Shown: positions 16,077 through 25,739, counted from the stretch's first letter. The stretch is 64,000 bases of DNA from Albidovulum litorale (GCF_025751495.1 NZ_JAOWKZ010000001.1:751920-815919); one strand, 5' to 3'. Program-made: numbers and translations. The notes: generated by a model not told the origin, from the letters alone.

Positions 16077-17213
16077 ATGGATCTGCATCAGCGTTACCCC
16101 GCGATATCCGACCTGAAGGCCCGCGCAAGGGCCCGCATCCCGCATTTCGTCTGGGAATATCTCGACAGCGCGACGGGGACCGAGGCGACGTTGAGGCGCA
16201 ATCGCGTCAAGCTGGATGAGGTCCTGCTTAGTCCCTCGATCCTGCATGGCGAGTTCACGCCGGACCTTTCGACAAAGCTTTTTGGCCATGACTTCCCCCT
16301 GCCCTTCGGCATCTCGCCCGTCGGCATGTCGGGACTGATCTGGCCCGATGCCGAGCGGCTCTTGGCCGCCGCGGCAGGCAAGGCGGGGCTACCCTATTCG
16401 ATCTCTACCGTCGCCAGCCAGACGCCGGAATTCGTGGCCCCGGTCCTCGGGGCGCATGGCTGGTTCCAGATGTACCCGCCGCGCGATCCGAAGATTCGCG
16501 CCGACATGCTGAAGCGGGCGAAGGATGCCGGGTTCAATGCCCTGATCTTGACCGTCGACGTGCCCGTGGCCAGCCGCCGCGAACGCCAGACCCGATCGGG
16601 CCTGACCCAGCCACCGAAACTGACGCCGCGCCTGATGGCGCAGGTGGCGCTGCGGCCTGCCTGGGCAATGGGCACGATGCGCATGGGTATGCCGCGGATG
16701 CGGCTGATGGATGGCTATGCCGAGAACACCGTCAGCCTCTCCTCGACCGCCCATATCGGCTATCTGCTGCGCACCTCGCCCGACTGGGACTATGTGAAGG
16801 CCTTGCGCGATGCTTGGGAGGGGCCGTTGATCGTCAAGGGCGTGCTTCGCGCCGACGATGCCGCGCGGTTGCAGGATGAAGGTGCGGACGCGATCTGGGT
16901 TTCCAACCATGCCGGGCGTCAGTTCGATGCCGCCCCCGCGACGATCGAGGCCCTGCCGCAGGTGCGCGCCGCGACCACCCTTCCGGTCATCTTCGACAGC
17001 GGGATCGAGGGCGGGCTCGATATCCTGCGCGCGCTGGCGCTTGGCGCTGATTTCGTCATGCTGGGTAGGGCCTGGCACTATGCGCTCGGGGCGCTTGGGG
17101 CCGTGGGGCCTGCCCATCTCGCCGACATCCTCGCCAAGGACATGGCTTCGAATATGGGACAGCTTGGCGCAAAGACGCTTGCCGACCTGCCGGGCTGCTT
17201 GCTGACCCCCTGA
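16077..17213 (+). CDS. FMN-dependent alpha-hydroxy-acid dehydrogenase (LldD-like)
   Basis: Flavoenzyme of 378 residues that oxidises a 2-hydroxy acid such as L-lactate to the keto acid. TIM-barrel features of the family are complete: ISPVGMSGLIWP near the FMN site, the catalytic-base motif SNHAGRQFD (usually SNHGGRQ) and the phosphate-binding segment DSGIEGGLDILRALALGADFVMLGRAW (shown in parts). The substrate cannot be fixed; the Gly-to-Ala change next to the catalytic His is mild. The ATG at 16077 matches the family start MDLHQRYPAISDLKARAR. It stands alone ahead of pyc. Confidence 0.85.
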   Translation: MDLHQRYPAISDLKARARARIPHFVWEYLDSATGTEATLRRNRVKLDEVLLSPSILHGEFTPDLSTKLFGHDFPLPFGISPVGMSGLIWPDAERLLAAAAGKAGLPYSISTVASQTPEFVAPVLGAHGWFQMYPPRDPKIRADMLKRAKDAGFNALILTVDVPVASRRERQTRSGLTQPPKLTPRLMAQVALRPAWAMGTMRMGMPRMRLMDGYAENTVSLSSTAHIGYLLRTSPDWDYVKALRDAWEGPLIVKGVLRADDAARLQDEGADAIWVSNHAGRQFDAAPATIEALPQVRAATTLPVIFDSGIEGGLDILRALALGADFVMLGRAWHYALGALGAVGPAHLADILAKDMASNMGQLGAKTLADLPGCLLTP

Positions 17214-17376
17214 ACGTCGCTTTCGGAATAATTGCTTCGCTTGCGCGTCAGAACGCCGCCCAAAGGGGCATATGCAGAACGAAACGTTACCGAATCCTGA
17301 CAGATCGGTGGTTTTGGGTATTGCGCCGCAGCGCAGCATCCCTAAAGTTCGCGCCGCGCCACCCGGGGAGGGACCG

Positions 17377-20300
17377 ATGACCGAATTCAAGAAGATCCTT
17401 GTCGCCAACCGTGGAGAAATCGCGATCCGCGTCATGCGCGCCGCAACCGAACTCGGCAAGCGCACCGTCGCGGTCTATGCCGAGGAAGACAAACTCTCGC
17501 TCCACCGGTTCAAGGCGGATGAAGCCTACCGGATCGGCGAGGGCATGGGGCCGGTCGCGGCATACCTCTCGATCCCGGAGATCATCCGGGTAGCCAAAGA
17601 ATGCGGCGCGGATGCGATCCATCCGGGTTACGGGCTCCTCTCCGAGAACCCCGAATTCGTCGAGGCCTGCGCCGCGAACGGCATCACCTTCATCGGTCCG
17701 AAGGCAGAAACCATGCGCGCCCTTGGCGACAAGGCCTCGGCCCGCCGGGTTGCCATCGCCGCCGGCGTACCGGTCATCCCGGCGACCGAAGTTCTGGGCG
17801 ACGATTTCGACGCGATCAAGACTGAAGCGGCCGAGATCGGCTATCCGCTGATGCTCAAAGCCTCTTGGGGCGGCGGCGGTCGTGGGATGCGGCCGATCAC
17901 CAAGCCCGAGGAACTGGTCGAAAAGGTCCGTGAAGGCCGCCGCGAGGCCGAGGCCGCCTTCGGCAACGGCGAAGGCTATCTGGAAAAGATGATCCTGCGC
18001 GCCCGCCATGTCGAGGTGCAGATCCTCGGCGACAGCCACGGCAATATCTATCACCTCTATGAACGCGACTGCACCGTCCAGCGCCGAAACCAGAAGGTCG
18101 TTGAACGCGCGCCCGCGCCCTACCTGACCGACGCGCAGCGTGCCGAGATCTGCGAGCTTGGCCGCAAGATCTGTGCCCATGTAAACTATGAATGCGCGGG
18201 TACGGTCGAATTCCTGATGGATATGGATACCGGCCAGTTCTACTTCATCGAGGTGAACCCCCGCGTTCAGGTCGAACACACCGTCACCGAAGAGGTGACC
18301 GGCATCGACATCGTGCAAAGCCAGATCAAGATCGCCGAGGGCAAGACGCTGGCCGAGGCGACCGGTGTCGTCCGGCAGGAGGACGTGCAGCTCAAGGGCC
18401 ACGCGCTCCAATGCCGCGTCACGACCGAAGACCCGCAGAACAACTTCATCCCGGACTATGGCCGCATCACCGCCTATCGCTCGGCCACCGGGATGGGCAT
18501 CCGCCTCGATGGCGGCACCGCCTATTCGGGCGGCGTCATTACCCGGTACTACGACTCGCTGCTGGTGAAAGTCACCGCTTGGGCGCCGACGCCCGAGCAG
18601 GCCATCGCGCGGATGGACCGGGCCTTGCGCGAATTCCGTATCCGGGGCGTCTCGACCAACATCGCCTTTGTCGAGAACCTGCTGAAGCACCCGACCTTCC
18701 TGAACGACACCTACACGACGAAGTTCATCGACACGACGCCGGGCCTCTTCAACTTCAAGAAGCGCCGCGACCGGGCGACGAAGATCCTGACCTATATCGC
18801 CGACATCACGGTGAACGGGCACCCCGAAACCGCCGGCCGTCCGAAACCCCATGCCGAGGCGCGCGCGCCGAAGCCGCCCGCGCTCCGCGCGGCACCGGCC
18901 AAAGGCACGCGGAACCTCTTGGAAGAAAAGGGGCCACAGGCCGTCGCCGACTGGATGGCGAGCCAGAAGAAACTGCTGCTGACCGACACCACGATGCGCG
19001 ACGGGCACCAGTCGCTTCTGGCGACCCGGATGCGGTCGATCGACATGATCAAGGTGGCACCCGCCTATGCCGCCAACCTGCCCGAACTGTTCAGCGTCGA
19101 ATGCTGGGGCGGTGCCACGTTCGACGTGGCCTACCGCTTCCTGCAGGAATGCCCCTGGCAGCGTCTGCGCGACTTGCGCAAGGCCATGCCGAACCTGATG
19201 ACGCAGATGCTGCTGCGCGCCTCGAACGGCGTCGGTTACACCAATTATCCCGACAACGTGGTGCAGGAATTCGTGCGTCAGGCCGCGACGACCGGCATCG
19301 ACGTCTTCCGTGTCTTCGACAGCCTCAACTGGGTCGAGAACATGCGCGTCGCGATGGATGCGGTGGTCGAGAACAACAAAGTCTGCGAAGCGGCGATCTG
19401 CTACACGGGCGACATCCTGAACCCCGACCGGGCGAAATACGACCTGAAATACTATGTCGGGATGGGCAAGGAACTGAAGGCCGCAGGCGCGCATGTGCTC
19501 GGCCTGAAGGACATGGCGGGGCTTCTGAAGCCTGCTTCGGCCCGCGTTCTTTTCAAGGCGCTGAAGGAAGAGGTCGGCCTGCCGATCCACTTCCACACGC
19601 ATGACACCTCTGGCATTGCCGGGGCGACGATCCTCGCCGCCGCCGATGCGGGCGTAAGCGCCGTCGATGCCGCGATGGATGCCTTCTCGGGCGGTACATC
19701 GCAGCCCTGCCTCGGCTCCATCGTCGAGGCGCTGGCACATACCGATCGCGACACCGGCCTCAATATCGGTGCGATCCGCGAGATTTCGAACTACTGGGAA
19801 GGTGTGCGCGGCCAGTATGCGGCCTTCGAGAGCGGCCTCGAAGCCCCTGCGTCCGAGGTCTACCTGCATGAAATGCCGGGTGGCCAGTTCACCAACCTCA
19901 AGGCGCAGGCCCGGTCGCTCGGACTTGAGGAGCGCTGGCACGAAGTGGCGCAGGCCTATGCCGATGCCAACCAGATGTTCGGCGACATCGTCAAGGTAAC
20001 ACCCTCGTCGAAGGTCGTGGGCGACATGGCCCTGATGATGGTGGCGCAGAACCTTTCCCGCGCGCAGGTGGAAGACCCCGCCACCGACGTCGCCTTCCCC
20101 GATTCCGTCGCCGACATGATGCGCGGCAATCTCGGCCAGCCGCCGGGCGGCTTCCCGGAAGGGATCATCCGCAAGGTGCTGAAGGATGAAAAGCCCAATA
20201 CCGAACGACCCGGCAAGCATCTGAAACCCGTCGACCTCGAAGCGACCCGAGCGAGCGTCACGAAAGAGCTTCTGGGCTTTGCCGTTGATGACGAGGACCT

Positions 20301-20817
20301 GAACGGCTACCTGATGTATCCCAAGGTCTTCCTCGACTATATGGGCCGCCACCGGATCTATGGCCCGGTCCGGACCCTGCCCACCCGCACCTTCTTCTAC
20401 GGCATGCAGCCGGGCGAGGAGATCTCGGCCGAGATCGACCCAGGCAAGACGCTGGAAATCCGGCTTCAGGCGGTGGGCGAGACCAATGAGGAAGGCGAGG
20501 CCAAGGTCTTCTTCGAGCTCAATGGCCAGCCCCGCGTCATCCGGGTGCCGAACCGCGCGATCAAGGCCAAGACGGCGGCCAAGCCGAAAGCGGCAGACGG
20601 CAACCCCAACCATATCGGTGCGCCGATGCCGGGTTCCGTCGCCTCGGTCGCGGTCAAAGCCGGGCAATCAGTGAATGCGGGCGACCTTCTTCTCACCATC
20701 GAGGCGATGAAGATGGAAACCGGCATCCATGCCGACCGGGCCGCAACCGTGAAGGCTGTCCTCATCCACGCCGGCAGCCAGATCGAGGCCAAGGACCTTT
20801 TGGTGGAGCTGGAATGA
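17377..20817 (+). CDS. pyc: Pyruvate carboxylase
   Basis: Biotin enzyme that carboxylates pyruvate to oxaloacetate, replenishing the TCA cycle and feeding gluconeogenesis. 1146 residues, the normal single-chain length. The order is biotin carboxylase (KKILVANRGEIAIRV at the N-terminus; ATP-grasp KASWGGGGRGMR; EVNPRVQVEHTVTEEVTG), carboxyltransferase (DTTMRDGHQSLLATRMR; FHTHDTSGIAGAT) and C-terminal biotinyl domain with the biotinylated Lys in EAMKMETG. The ATG at 17377 follows GGGGAGGG; an earlier ATG at 17272 would add an unrelated tail. The stop overlaps the next gene by four bases. Confidence 0.97.
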   Translation: MTEFKKILVANRGEIAIRVMRAATELGKRTVAVYAEEDKLSLHRFKADEAYRIGEGMGPVAAYLSIPEIIRVAKECGADAIHPGYGLLSENPEFVEACAANGITFIGPKAETMRALGDKASARRVAIAAGVPVIPATEVLGDDFDAIKTEAAEIGYPLMLKASWGGGGRGMRPITKPEELVEKVREGRREAEAAFGNGEGYLEKMILRARHVEVQILGDSHGNIYHLYERDCTVQRRNQKVVERAPAPYLTDAQRAEICELGRKICAHVNYECAGTVEFLMDMDTGQFYFIEVNPRVQVEHTVTEEVTGIDIVQSQIKIAEGKTLAEATGVVRQEDVQLKGHALQCRVTTEDPQNNFIPDYGRITAYRSATGMGIRLDGGTAYSGGVITRYYDSLLVKVTAWAPTPEQAIARMDRALREFRIRGVSTNIAFVENLLKHPTFLNDTYTTKFIDTTPGLFNFKKRRDRATKILTYIADITVNGHPETAGRPKPHAEARAPKPPALRAAPAKGTRNLLEEKGPQAVADWMASQKKLLLTDTTMRDGHQSLLATRMRSIDMIKVAPAYAANLPELFSVECWGGATFDVAYRFLQECPWQRLRDLRKAMPNLMTQMLLRASNGVGYTNYPDNVVQEFVRQAATTGIDVFRVFDSLNWVENMRVAMDAVVENNKVCEAAICYTGDILNPDRAKYDLKYYVGMGKELKAAGAHVLGLKDMAGLLKPASARVLFKALKEEVGLPIHFHTHDTSGIAGATILAAADAGVSAVDAAMDAFSGGTSQPCLGSIVEALAHTDRDTGLNIGAIREISNYWEGVRGQYAAFESGLEAPASEVYLHEMPGGQFTNLKAQARSLGLEERWHEVAQAYADANQMFGDIVKVTPSSKVVGDMALMMVAQNLSRAQVEDPATDVAFPDSVADMMRGNLGQPPGGFPEGIIRKVLKDEKPNTERPGKHLKPVDLEATRASVTKELLGFAVDDEDLNGYLMYPKVFLDYMGRHRIYGPVRTLPTRTFFYGMQPGEEISAEIDPGKTLEIRLQAVGETNEEGEAKVFFELNGQPRVIRVPNRAIKAKTAAKPKAADGNPNHIGAPMPGSVASVAVKAGQSVNAGDLLLTIEAMKMETGIHADRAATVKAVLIHAGSQIEAKDLLVELE

Positions 20818-21317
20818 TCCGCGCCGTCCTGACGTCCCTGTGCCTGCTTTCGCCGCTCGGCGCGCAGGCGCAGGACCCGACGATCAATGTTCCGGCCTCC
20901 GACCCGGCTATGAGCCGGGCCTTTTCAGAAGCGGCAGAAACCCTACCTGTATTTCTGGAACATTCCGGCGCGCTTTCAGGCGGGTCGGGCGATGGTTTCA
21001 GCATCAAGGTCGAAGTGCCGGTAGACCACTCCGAGATGGATGACGAGATCATCTGGGTGAGCACATTCGCCGTCAAACCCGATGGCATCGCCCACGGCCT
21101 TCTCGATAACGAACCGGTCTCGATCAAGGGAAAACGGATTGGCGACCGGATCGAGTTCCACCGCGACAGCATCCGCGACTGGAGCTTTGTCGGACATGAC
21201 CAGAAGCTTTACGGTCACTACACGACGCGTGTGCTTCTGGACCGGATGAGCCCGGCCAGCGCGGCTCAACTGCAGCAGCTCCTTGCGCAATACCCGGTAC
21301 CAACCAGCTGGCGCTGA
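20814..21317 (+). CDS. Secreted DUF2314 (YegJ-like) protein
   Basis: A 167-residue protein with signal peptide MIRAVLTSLCLLSPLGAQA, so periplasmic. The mature part matches the DUF2314 pattern: FSIKVEVPV, IWVSTFAV, GLLDNEPVSIKGKRIGDRIEF and IRDWSF. The function of the family is unknown. Translation is coupled to pyc by an ATGA overlap, although a periplasmic DUF2314 protein has no obvious link to pyruvate carboxylation. Confidence 0.75.
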   Translation: MIRAVLTSLCLLSPLGAQAQDPTINVPASDPAMSRAFSEAAETLPVFLEHSGALSGGSGDGFSIKVEVPVDHSEMDDEIIWVSTFAVKPDGIAHGLLDNEPVSIKGKRIGDRIEFHRDSIRDWSFVGHDQKLYGHYTTRVLLDRMSPASAAQLQQLLAQYPVPTSWR

Positions 21318-21378
21318 ACTCTTAGCATCGCATTAACCCGTCGTTCCTAGTGTACTCAGGGACAAAGCGGGGTGACAG

Positions 21379-21714
21379 ATGACAGATGTGACAAGGCTTG
21401 GGCTTGAACAGTTTCTGGTCGAGGATGTGATCGTCACGCTTGGCAACATCCGCAGGACCTTCCGCTGGGTGCGGGAATCCGGTCCCGGCGCAGACCCTGC
21501 TGAACTGCATGAAAGGCTGGACCGGCTCGACCGGCTCATCGACGTTGTCGAGACGCGGGCGCGCGACGTCTGTCAGCAGCTGCAGGCCGCCGGGGGCCAG
21601 CTGATCCGCTACGCCGCACCCGTGGCACAGAATGAAATTCCGATTGAACTGGCAATCCTCGATGCCCTGGCCGGAATGGACGAGCCACCCCTGTTCCGGA
21701 GCCAGCGCCGCTGA
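21379..21714 (+). CDS. Small helical protein of unknown function
   Basis: A 111-residue cytoplasmic protein, mostly helical and charged, with LHERLDRLDRLIDVVETRARDVCQ suggesting a coiled-coil segment (shown as a 20-residue-scale helix near 42-65). No family recognised. GCGGGGTGACAG precedes the ATG. Codon use and GC resemble the neighbours, so it is likely real. Confidence 0.55.
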   Translation: MTDVTRLGLEQFLVEDVIVTLGNIRRTFRWVRESGPGADPAELHERLDRLDRLIDVVETRARDVCQQLQAAGGQLIRYAAPVAQNEIPIELAILDALAGMDEPPLFRSQRR

Positions 21715-21825
21715 CGATCCGAGGCCGGCCAACTGCAATGCATCTCCCGAAAAATCTGCCCGCGACACACGATTTTCCTCTTGCAGCCGGTTCATAGGTC
21801 TACTAAATCGCTCCCATCCAAGGAT

Positions 21826-21900
21826 GCGGGCGTAGCTCAGGGGTAGAGCATAACCTTGCCAAGGTTAGGGTCGTGAGTTCGAATCTCATCGCCCGCTCCA
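21826..21900 (+). tRNA. tRNA-Gly (GCC)
   Basis: Complete cloverleaf: 7-bp acceptor GCGGGCG/CGCCCGC, D-arm GCTC/GAGC, anticodon stem TAACC/GGTTA (21851-21867) with loop TTGCCAA and anticodon GCC at 21858-21860, T-arm GTGAG/CTCAT with TTCGAAT loop, discriminator T and encoded CCA. It stands alone, followed at once by a terminator. Confidence 0.97.
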
Positions 21901-21907
21901 AAAAAAC

Positions 21908-21938
21908 ACGGGGCACCTTAGGGTGCCCTTTGTGTTTT
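21908..21938 (+). terminator. Terminator of the tRNA-Gly gene
   Basis: Stem GGGCACC/GGTGCCC with loop TTAG, extended by CAC/GTG-type pairing, then TTTGTGTTTT. The next 270 bp up to 22209 are AT-richer and hold no gene that I can see; they probably contain the promoter of the repeat protein. Confidence 0.85.
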
Positions 21939-22209
21939 CCAGCCTTCCTTCCCACCCGGGCGGCACGCCACTCCACCAGACTACTGGAATTCCTGCCTTT
22001 GCAAGCCGCTTCAAAAAACCTAGATTAATCAGCGTGCTTTGCGCTCGCTGCGGAAACTGTTCGCGGGATTTTGAGCGGATAGCCACATTTTGGACAAAGT
22101 TAAGACGCTTTTTTGACTTGGTGGTTGGCGGGTGCAACCATCGAATTCAGTTCGGTTTCGGCTGTCTTGCGCCGACGACACCAAGACATTTTTTATGAAG
22201 GGTGGACAC

Positions 22210-22680
22210 ATGAAACTCATGACTTTTTCGGCAACCAAACGGATGTTTGCAGCGGCGCTTCTGGTCGCTCCAGGTCTCGTTATGACGAATTCAGCGGCGC
22301 AGGCCGCTGCGCCATCGCAGGAGGAGCTTCAGGCATTCTGCGAACGCACGTCGTTCACACGCGGTGAAATCCGCCGTCTGCAGCGCAGCCGGTATTTCGA
22401 TGACATCCTCGAATACACACTGGAATACTGCCCCTATGTAACGGCGGCGCTGACCAGCATTCCGACGGCGACAATCGAAGACGAGCCGGATGAGAAGCGC
22501 GATGACAGGGTGCGCCCGCAGCCGACTGGCGGCGGTGGAGAAGAGCCCGAAGGCGAAGAGGAGCCCGAAGGCGAAGAGGAGCGTGAAGACGAAGGTGAGC
22601 GCGAGGGCGAAGAGGAGCCCGAAGACGAAGGTGAGCGCGAGGGCGAAGAGGAGCGCGAGGGCGAGCGGGAAGCCGTTTAG
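22210..22680 (+). CDS. Secreted protein with Glu-rich tandem-repeat tail
   Basis: About 156 residues. Signal peptide MKLMTFSATKRMFAAALLVA ending near SAAQAAA, a small folded part with three Cys (FCERTSF, EYCPYV) and Pro-rich linker, then a strongly acidic tail of about 48 residues built from EEPEGE/EREGE units. The protein should be exported; an extended polyanionic tail could bind Ca2+ or basic surfaces (inference). The start at 22210 follows AAGGGTGGACAC; an earlier ATG at 22195 is possible. No family recognised. Confidence 0.6.
   Translation: MKLMTFSATKRMFAAALLVAPGLVMTNSAAQAAAPSQEELQAFCERTSFTRGEIRRLQRSRYFDDILEYTLEYCPYVTAALTSIPTATIEDEPDEKRDDRVRPQPTGGGGEEPEGEEEPEGEEEREDEGEREGEEEPEDEGEREGEEEREGEREAV
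22543..22650 (+). repeat. In-frame tandem repeats coding for the acidic tail
   Basis: Two identical 18-bp units (22543-22560, 22561-22578) encode EPEGEE. They are followed by two 36-bp units (22579-22614, 22615-22650) that differ at only three positions and end in an identical GACGAAGGTGAGCGCGAG-type block. All lengths are multiples of three, so gain or loss of units keeps the frame. Confidence 0.85.
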
Positions 22681-22749
22681 TAACGGCACCTCACACACGC
22701 GGGGCCTTCCTGACGAACACTACCGGCAAAGGGCGTCTTCTGGCTCACA

Positions 22750-23352
22750 TCATCGGAAGACGCCGCCGACCAGCGCCGCGCTCCATTGCGTTGGCCTGGA
22801 TGGGTTCTGGATGCGGATAAAACTGTATCCCGTCCGCCACCAGGGCAGAATCTGGTTCCGGACATTGTCCAGTACCATGTCGCCCTGGTCCGTTCTCAGG
22901 ACGAGAACCGCGTGTGATCCCCTTTTGCGGTCAAGCACCGTAGCAATCAGCAGCCGCTCTGGCGCGACACCGTGGCGTATCAACTCTCTTTTCTTCAAGA
23001 GAACGAAGTCCTCACAATCCCCGCCCCGAGCTGTGGGAAGGGCCCATACCTCTTCGCGGCCGTATTGACGGCGGTCGGAAATCGAATGTGTGCTCCGGTT
23101 GACCTGACGGTTGATCTTGCCAGCAAGCTTTACGTCATCCGATGAGGCCCCGTTTCCACCTCCGTTGCGCGCGCAGGCCCACCGATACCGATCGCAAAGA
23201 CCCGCGAAGCCGTCAGGCGGCGCTATCGGTTTATCTGCTTGTATGAAAGATTCGCCATCGGCGCTCGCGTGGAGCGGTGTCGGCGTGAGCACTACAGCAA
23301 GGCACGCCAGCGTCACCGCAGCCACATAGCTGAGGCAGGACCGCAAATCCAT
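22750..23352 (-). CDS. Bacterial transglutaminase-like cysteine proteinase (BTLCP)
   Basis: About 200 residues with a signal peptide (SYVAAVTLACLAVVLTPTPLHA), so periplasmic. The catalytic triad of the LapG/BTLCP family is visible: Cys in RGGDCEDFVLLKK, His in GSHAVLVLR and Asp in MVLDNVRNQILPW. In Pseudomonas, LapG cuts the adhesin LapA under c-di-GMP control; no LapD or large adhesin gene is seen here, so the substrate is open. The start at 23352 (MDLRSCLSY) gives a normal signal peptide; a longer frame begins at 23424. It runs towards the repeat-protein gene, 69 bp apart. Confidence 0.82.
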   Translation of the reverse strand: MDLRSCLSYVAAVTLACLAVVLTPTPLHASADGESFIQADKPIAPPDGFAGLCDRYRWACARNGGGNGASSDDVKLAGKINRQVNRSTHSISDRRQYGREEVWALPTARGGDCEDFVLLKKRELIRHGVAPERLLIATVLDRKRGSHAVLVLRTDQGDMVLDNVRNQILPWWRTGYSFIRIQNPSRPTQWSAALVGGVFR

Positions 23353-23602
23353 CGCATCAGACCCAATGGGCGTAGTCCTTCTGCATTCGCCCCAATCTGG
23401 GCGTCGCGCAAATACTCCGATCATGTGGCAGCCTCTATTGTTCCCATCCCCGAAACTGAATGTCAGAAAAAGGTTATTTGATCATGACATCAAGATGTTT
23501 GTGATTAACGCTGCGTAAGCATGCAAAAGGCCGCCCATGCTCGCCCCCTTTTCAGGCGCTCTCCCGCCGCCTATAAGCACCCGGCAGGCAGCGGAGGCAG
23601 CG

Positions 23603-24190
23603 ATGCGCAAAGCGACGATCACGCGGAAAACCGCCGAGACCGACATTGCTGTCGAGATCAATCTCGACGGCAGCGGCAGCTATTCCAACCAGACCGATGT
23701 CGGCTTCTTCGACCACATGCTGGACCAGCTTTCACGCCATTCGCTGATCGACATCGCCATTCGCGCCAAGGGTGATCTGCATATCGACGACCACCACACG
23801 GTCGAGGATTGCGGCATCGCGCTCGGCCAGGCGCTGACACAGGCGCTTGGCGACAAGAAGGGCATCCGCCGTTACGGCCATTTCGCGCTGGCGATGGACG
23901 ATGCGCAGATCACGACCGCGCTTGACCTCTCCGGGCGGCCTTACCTTGTCTGGAACGTCGATTTCCCGACGGCAAAGATCGGTACATTCGACACCGAACT
24001 GGTGCGCGAGTTCTTTCAGGCGCTGTCGACCCATGGCGGGATCACGCTGCATGTCGACCGCGTGCATGGGATCAACAGCCACCACATCGCCGAGGCGGCG
24101 TTCAAATCGGTCGCAAAGGCATTGCGCATGGCCGTGGAGCCCGATCCGCGCGCGGCAGGCGTTCTCCCTTCGACCAAGGGGGCACTGTGA
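23603..24190 (+). CDS. hisB: HisB, imidazoleglycerol-phosphate dehydratase
   Basis: Mn-dependent dehydratase of histidine biosynthesis, 195 residues, monofunctional type without the phosphatase domain of E. coli. Metal-binding motifs: [25 protein letters not shown], and [15 protein letters not shown]. The ATG at 23603 follows GGAGGCAGCG; an upstream in-frame ATG would add 22 unrelated residues. The stop overlaps the hisH GTG. Confidence 0.96.
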   Translation: MRKATITRKTAETDIAVEINLDGSGSYSNQTDVGFFDHMLDQLSRHSLIDIAIRAKGDLHIDDHHTVEDCGIALGQALTQALGDKKGIRRYGHFALAMDDAQITTALDLSGRPYLVWNVDFPTAKIGTFDTELVREFFQALSTHGGITLHVDRVHGINSHHIAEAAFKSVAKALRMAVEPDPRAAGVLPSTKGAL

Positions 24191-24828
24191 GCCTGACGGT
24201 CCTTGTCGATTACGACAGCGGCAACCTGCATTCGGCCGAGAAGGCGTTTCAGCGCATGGCGACAGAGACAGGGGCCGGATCGGTTCTCGTGTCTTCCCTC
24301 CCCGAAGATGTGGCCCGCGCCGACAGGATCGTGCTGCCGGGCGACGGGGCCTTCCCGTCCTGCCGGGCCGCGCTCGACCGGTTCACCGGACTTTTCGAGG
24401 CGATTGAACAGGCGGTGACCGTAAAGGCTCGCCCCTTCCTCGGCATCTGCATTGGCATGCAGATGATGGCCACGCGCGGGCTTGAATACCGCGAGACTCC
24501 GGGCTTTGGCTGGATCGGCGGCGAGGTTGTGCGGATCGAACCTTCGGAACCGTCGATGAAAATCCCCCATATGGGCTGGAACGACCTGATCATCGACCAT
24601 CCCCATCCGGTTCTCACAGGAATCGAAACCGGCCAGCATGCCTATTTCGTGCATTCCTACCATTTCCGTGTGGCCGACCCGGCCCATCGCCTTGCCCATT
24701 GCGACTACGGCGGCGACATCACCGCAATCGTTGGGCGCGACAACATGGTCGGCATGCAGTTCCACCCCGAAAAGAGCCAGGCGACCGGCCTGCGCCTGAT
24801 CGCAAATTTTCTCAACTGGCGACCATGA
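24187..24828 (+). CDS. hisH: HisH, glutaminase subunit of imidazole glycerol phosphate synthase
   Basis: Class I glutamine amidotransferase, 213 residues, that supplies ammonia to His[16 protein letters not shown] opens the protein; the nucleophile is Cys in [10 protein letters not shown]; His and Glu of the triad are in [18 protein letters not shown] (shown in part). GTG start within GTGA shared with hisB. hisA and hisF, which normally follow, are not here: a glutaminase gene follows instead. Confidence 0.95.
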   Translation: MSLTVLVDYDSGNLHSAEKAFQRMATETGAGSVLVSSLPEDVARADRIVLPGDGAFPSCRAALDRFTGLFEAIEQAVTVKARPFLGICIGMQMMATRGLEYRETPGFGWIGGEVVRIEPSEPSMKIPHMGWNDLIIDHPHPVLTGIETGQHAYFVHSYHFRVADPAHRLAHCDYGGDITAIVGRDNMVGMQFHPEKSQATGLRLIANFLNWRP

Positions 24829-25739
24829 CCGATATCCCCACGATCCTGCGCGCGATTCTCGATACGGTCGGGCAGAGTGCGGATCGCGGGCAGGTCGCGG
24901 ACTATATCCCCGAACTGGCGAGCGTCGATCCAGCCCATTTCGGCCTCTCGGTCGTGCTTGCCGATGGCAGCCAGCATTCGGTGGGCGATGCCGCCGTGCC
25001 GTTCTCGATCCAGTCCGTCTCCAAGGTCTTTGCACTCGCACTGGCACTCGGGCGGCTTGGCGACAGGCTTTGGACCCGCGTCGGGCGCGAGCCCTCGGGC
25101 CTTGCCTTCAACTCGATCCTCCAGCTTGAACATGAGAAGGGCAAACCCAGAAACCCCTTCATCAATGCGGGTGCCATCGTCGTCACCGACGCGGTACTGG
25201 CCGGTCACGCGCCGCGGGAATATCTGGGCGAGCTTCTGCGTTTCATCCGCGCGGCCGCCGAGGATGACGACATTCATATCAACGAAGACGTCGCCCGCTC
25301 GGAAACCGAAACAGGCCACCGCAACTTCGCGCTGGCGCATTTCATGCGTGGCCACGGCAACCTGCAAAACCCGCCTGAACTGACGCTTGGCGCCTATTTC
25401 CACCAGTGCGCGGTCGAGATGAGCTGCGATCAGCTCGCCCGCGCCGGCCGCTTCCTGATGGGCGCGCCTGATGCACCCCGGCTGGTATCCCCCGACCGCG
25501 TGCGGCGGATCAATGCGCTGATGATGTCTTGCGGCCACTATGACGGGTCGGGCGAGTTCGCCTATCGCGTGGGCCTGCCGGGGAAATCCGGGGTTGGCGG
25601 CGGTATCCTCGTCATCGCGCCGGGGCGGGCCTCGATCGCGGTCTGGTCGCCGGGCCTGAACCTACAGGGAAATTCCAAGCTGGGCACCGAGGCGGTCGAG
25701 ATGCTCGCCCGCCGCACCGGCTGGTCGGTCTTTGGCTGA
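24825..25739 (+). CDS. glsA: Glutaminase (GlsA family, beta-lactamase-like fold)
   Basis: Hydrolyses L-glutamine to glutamate and ammonia. 304 residues, normal length. The catalytic Ser-x-x-Lys is SVSK in [15 protein letters not shown] near 62-76; [28 protein letters not shown] and GKSGVGGGI are further family motifs. Its ATG overlaps the hisH stop (ATGA), so it occupies the place usually held by hisA in this group. No signal peptide, so cytoplasmic. Whether it helps the HisH/HisF ammonia supply or is simply co-transcribed is not known. Confidence 0.93.
   Translation: MTDIPTILRAILDTVGQSADRGQVADYIPELASVDPAHFGLSVVLADGSQHSVGDAAVPFSIQSVSKVFALALALGRLGDRLWTRVGREPSGLAFNSILQLEHEKGKPRNPFINAGAIVVTDAVLAGHAPREYLGELLRFIRAAAEDDDIHINEDVARSETETGHRNFALAHFMRGHGNLQNPPELTLGAYFHQCAVEMSCDQLARAGRFLMGAPDAPRLVSPDRVRRINALMMSCGHYDGSGEFAYRVGLPGKSGVGGGILVIAPGRASIAVWSPGLNLQGNSKLGTEAVEMLARRTGWSVFG

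Noticed and set aside
17287-20667. Open frame of over 1100 codons antisense to pyc
   Set aside because: Shadow of GC-rich codon use in pyruvate carboxylase, whose full domain set is on the plus strand. Composition is Arg/His/Asp-rich without any family motif.
22291-22698. Open frame on the minus strand with a very hydrophobic N-terminus (LALALLFALALTFVF repeats)
   Set aside because: It is the complement of the Glu-rich repeat; GAG/GAA codons read backwards give Leu and Phe. The plus-strand gene has the ribosome binding site and signal peptide.
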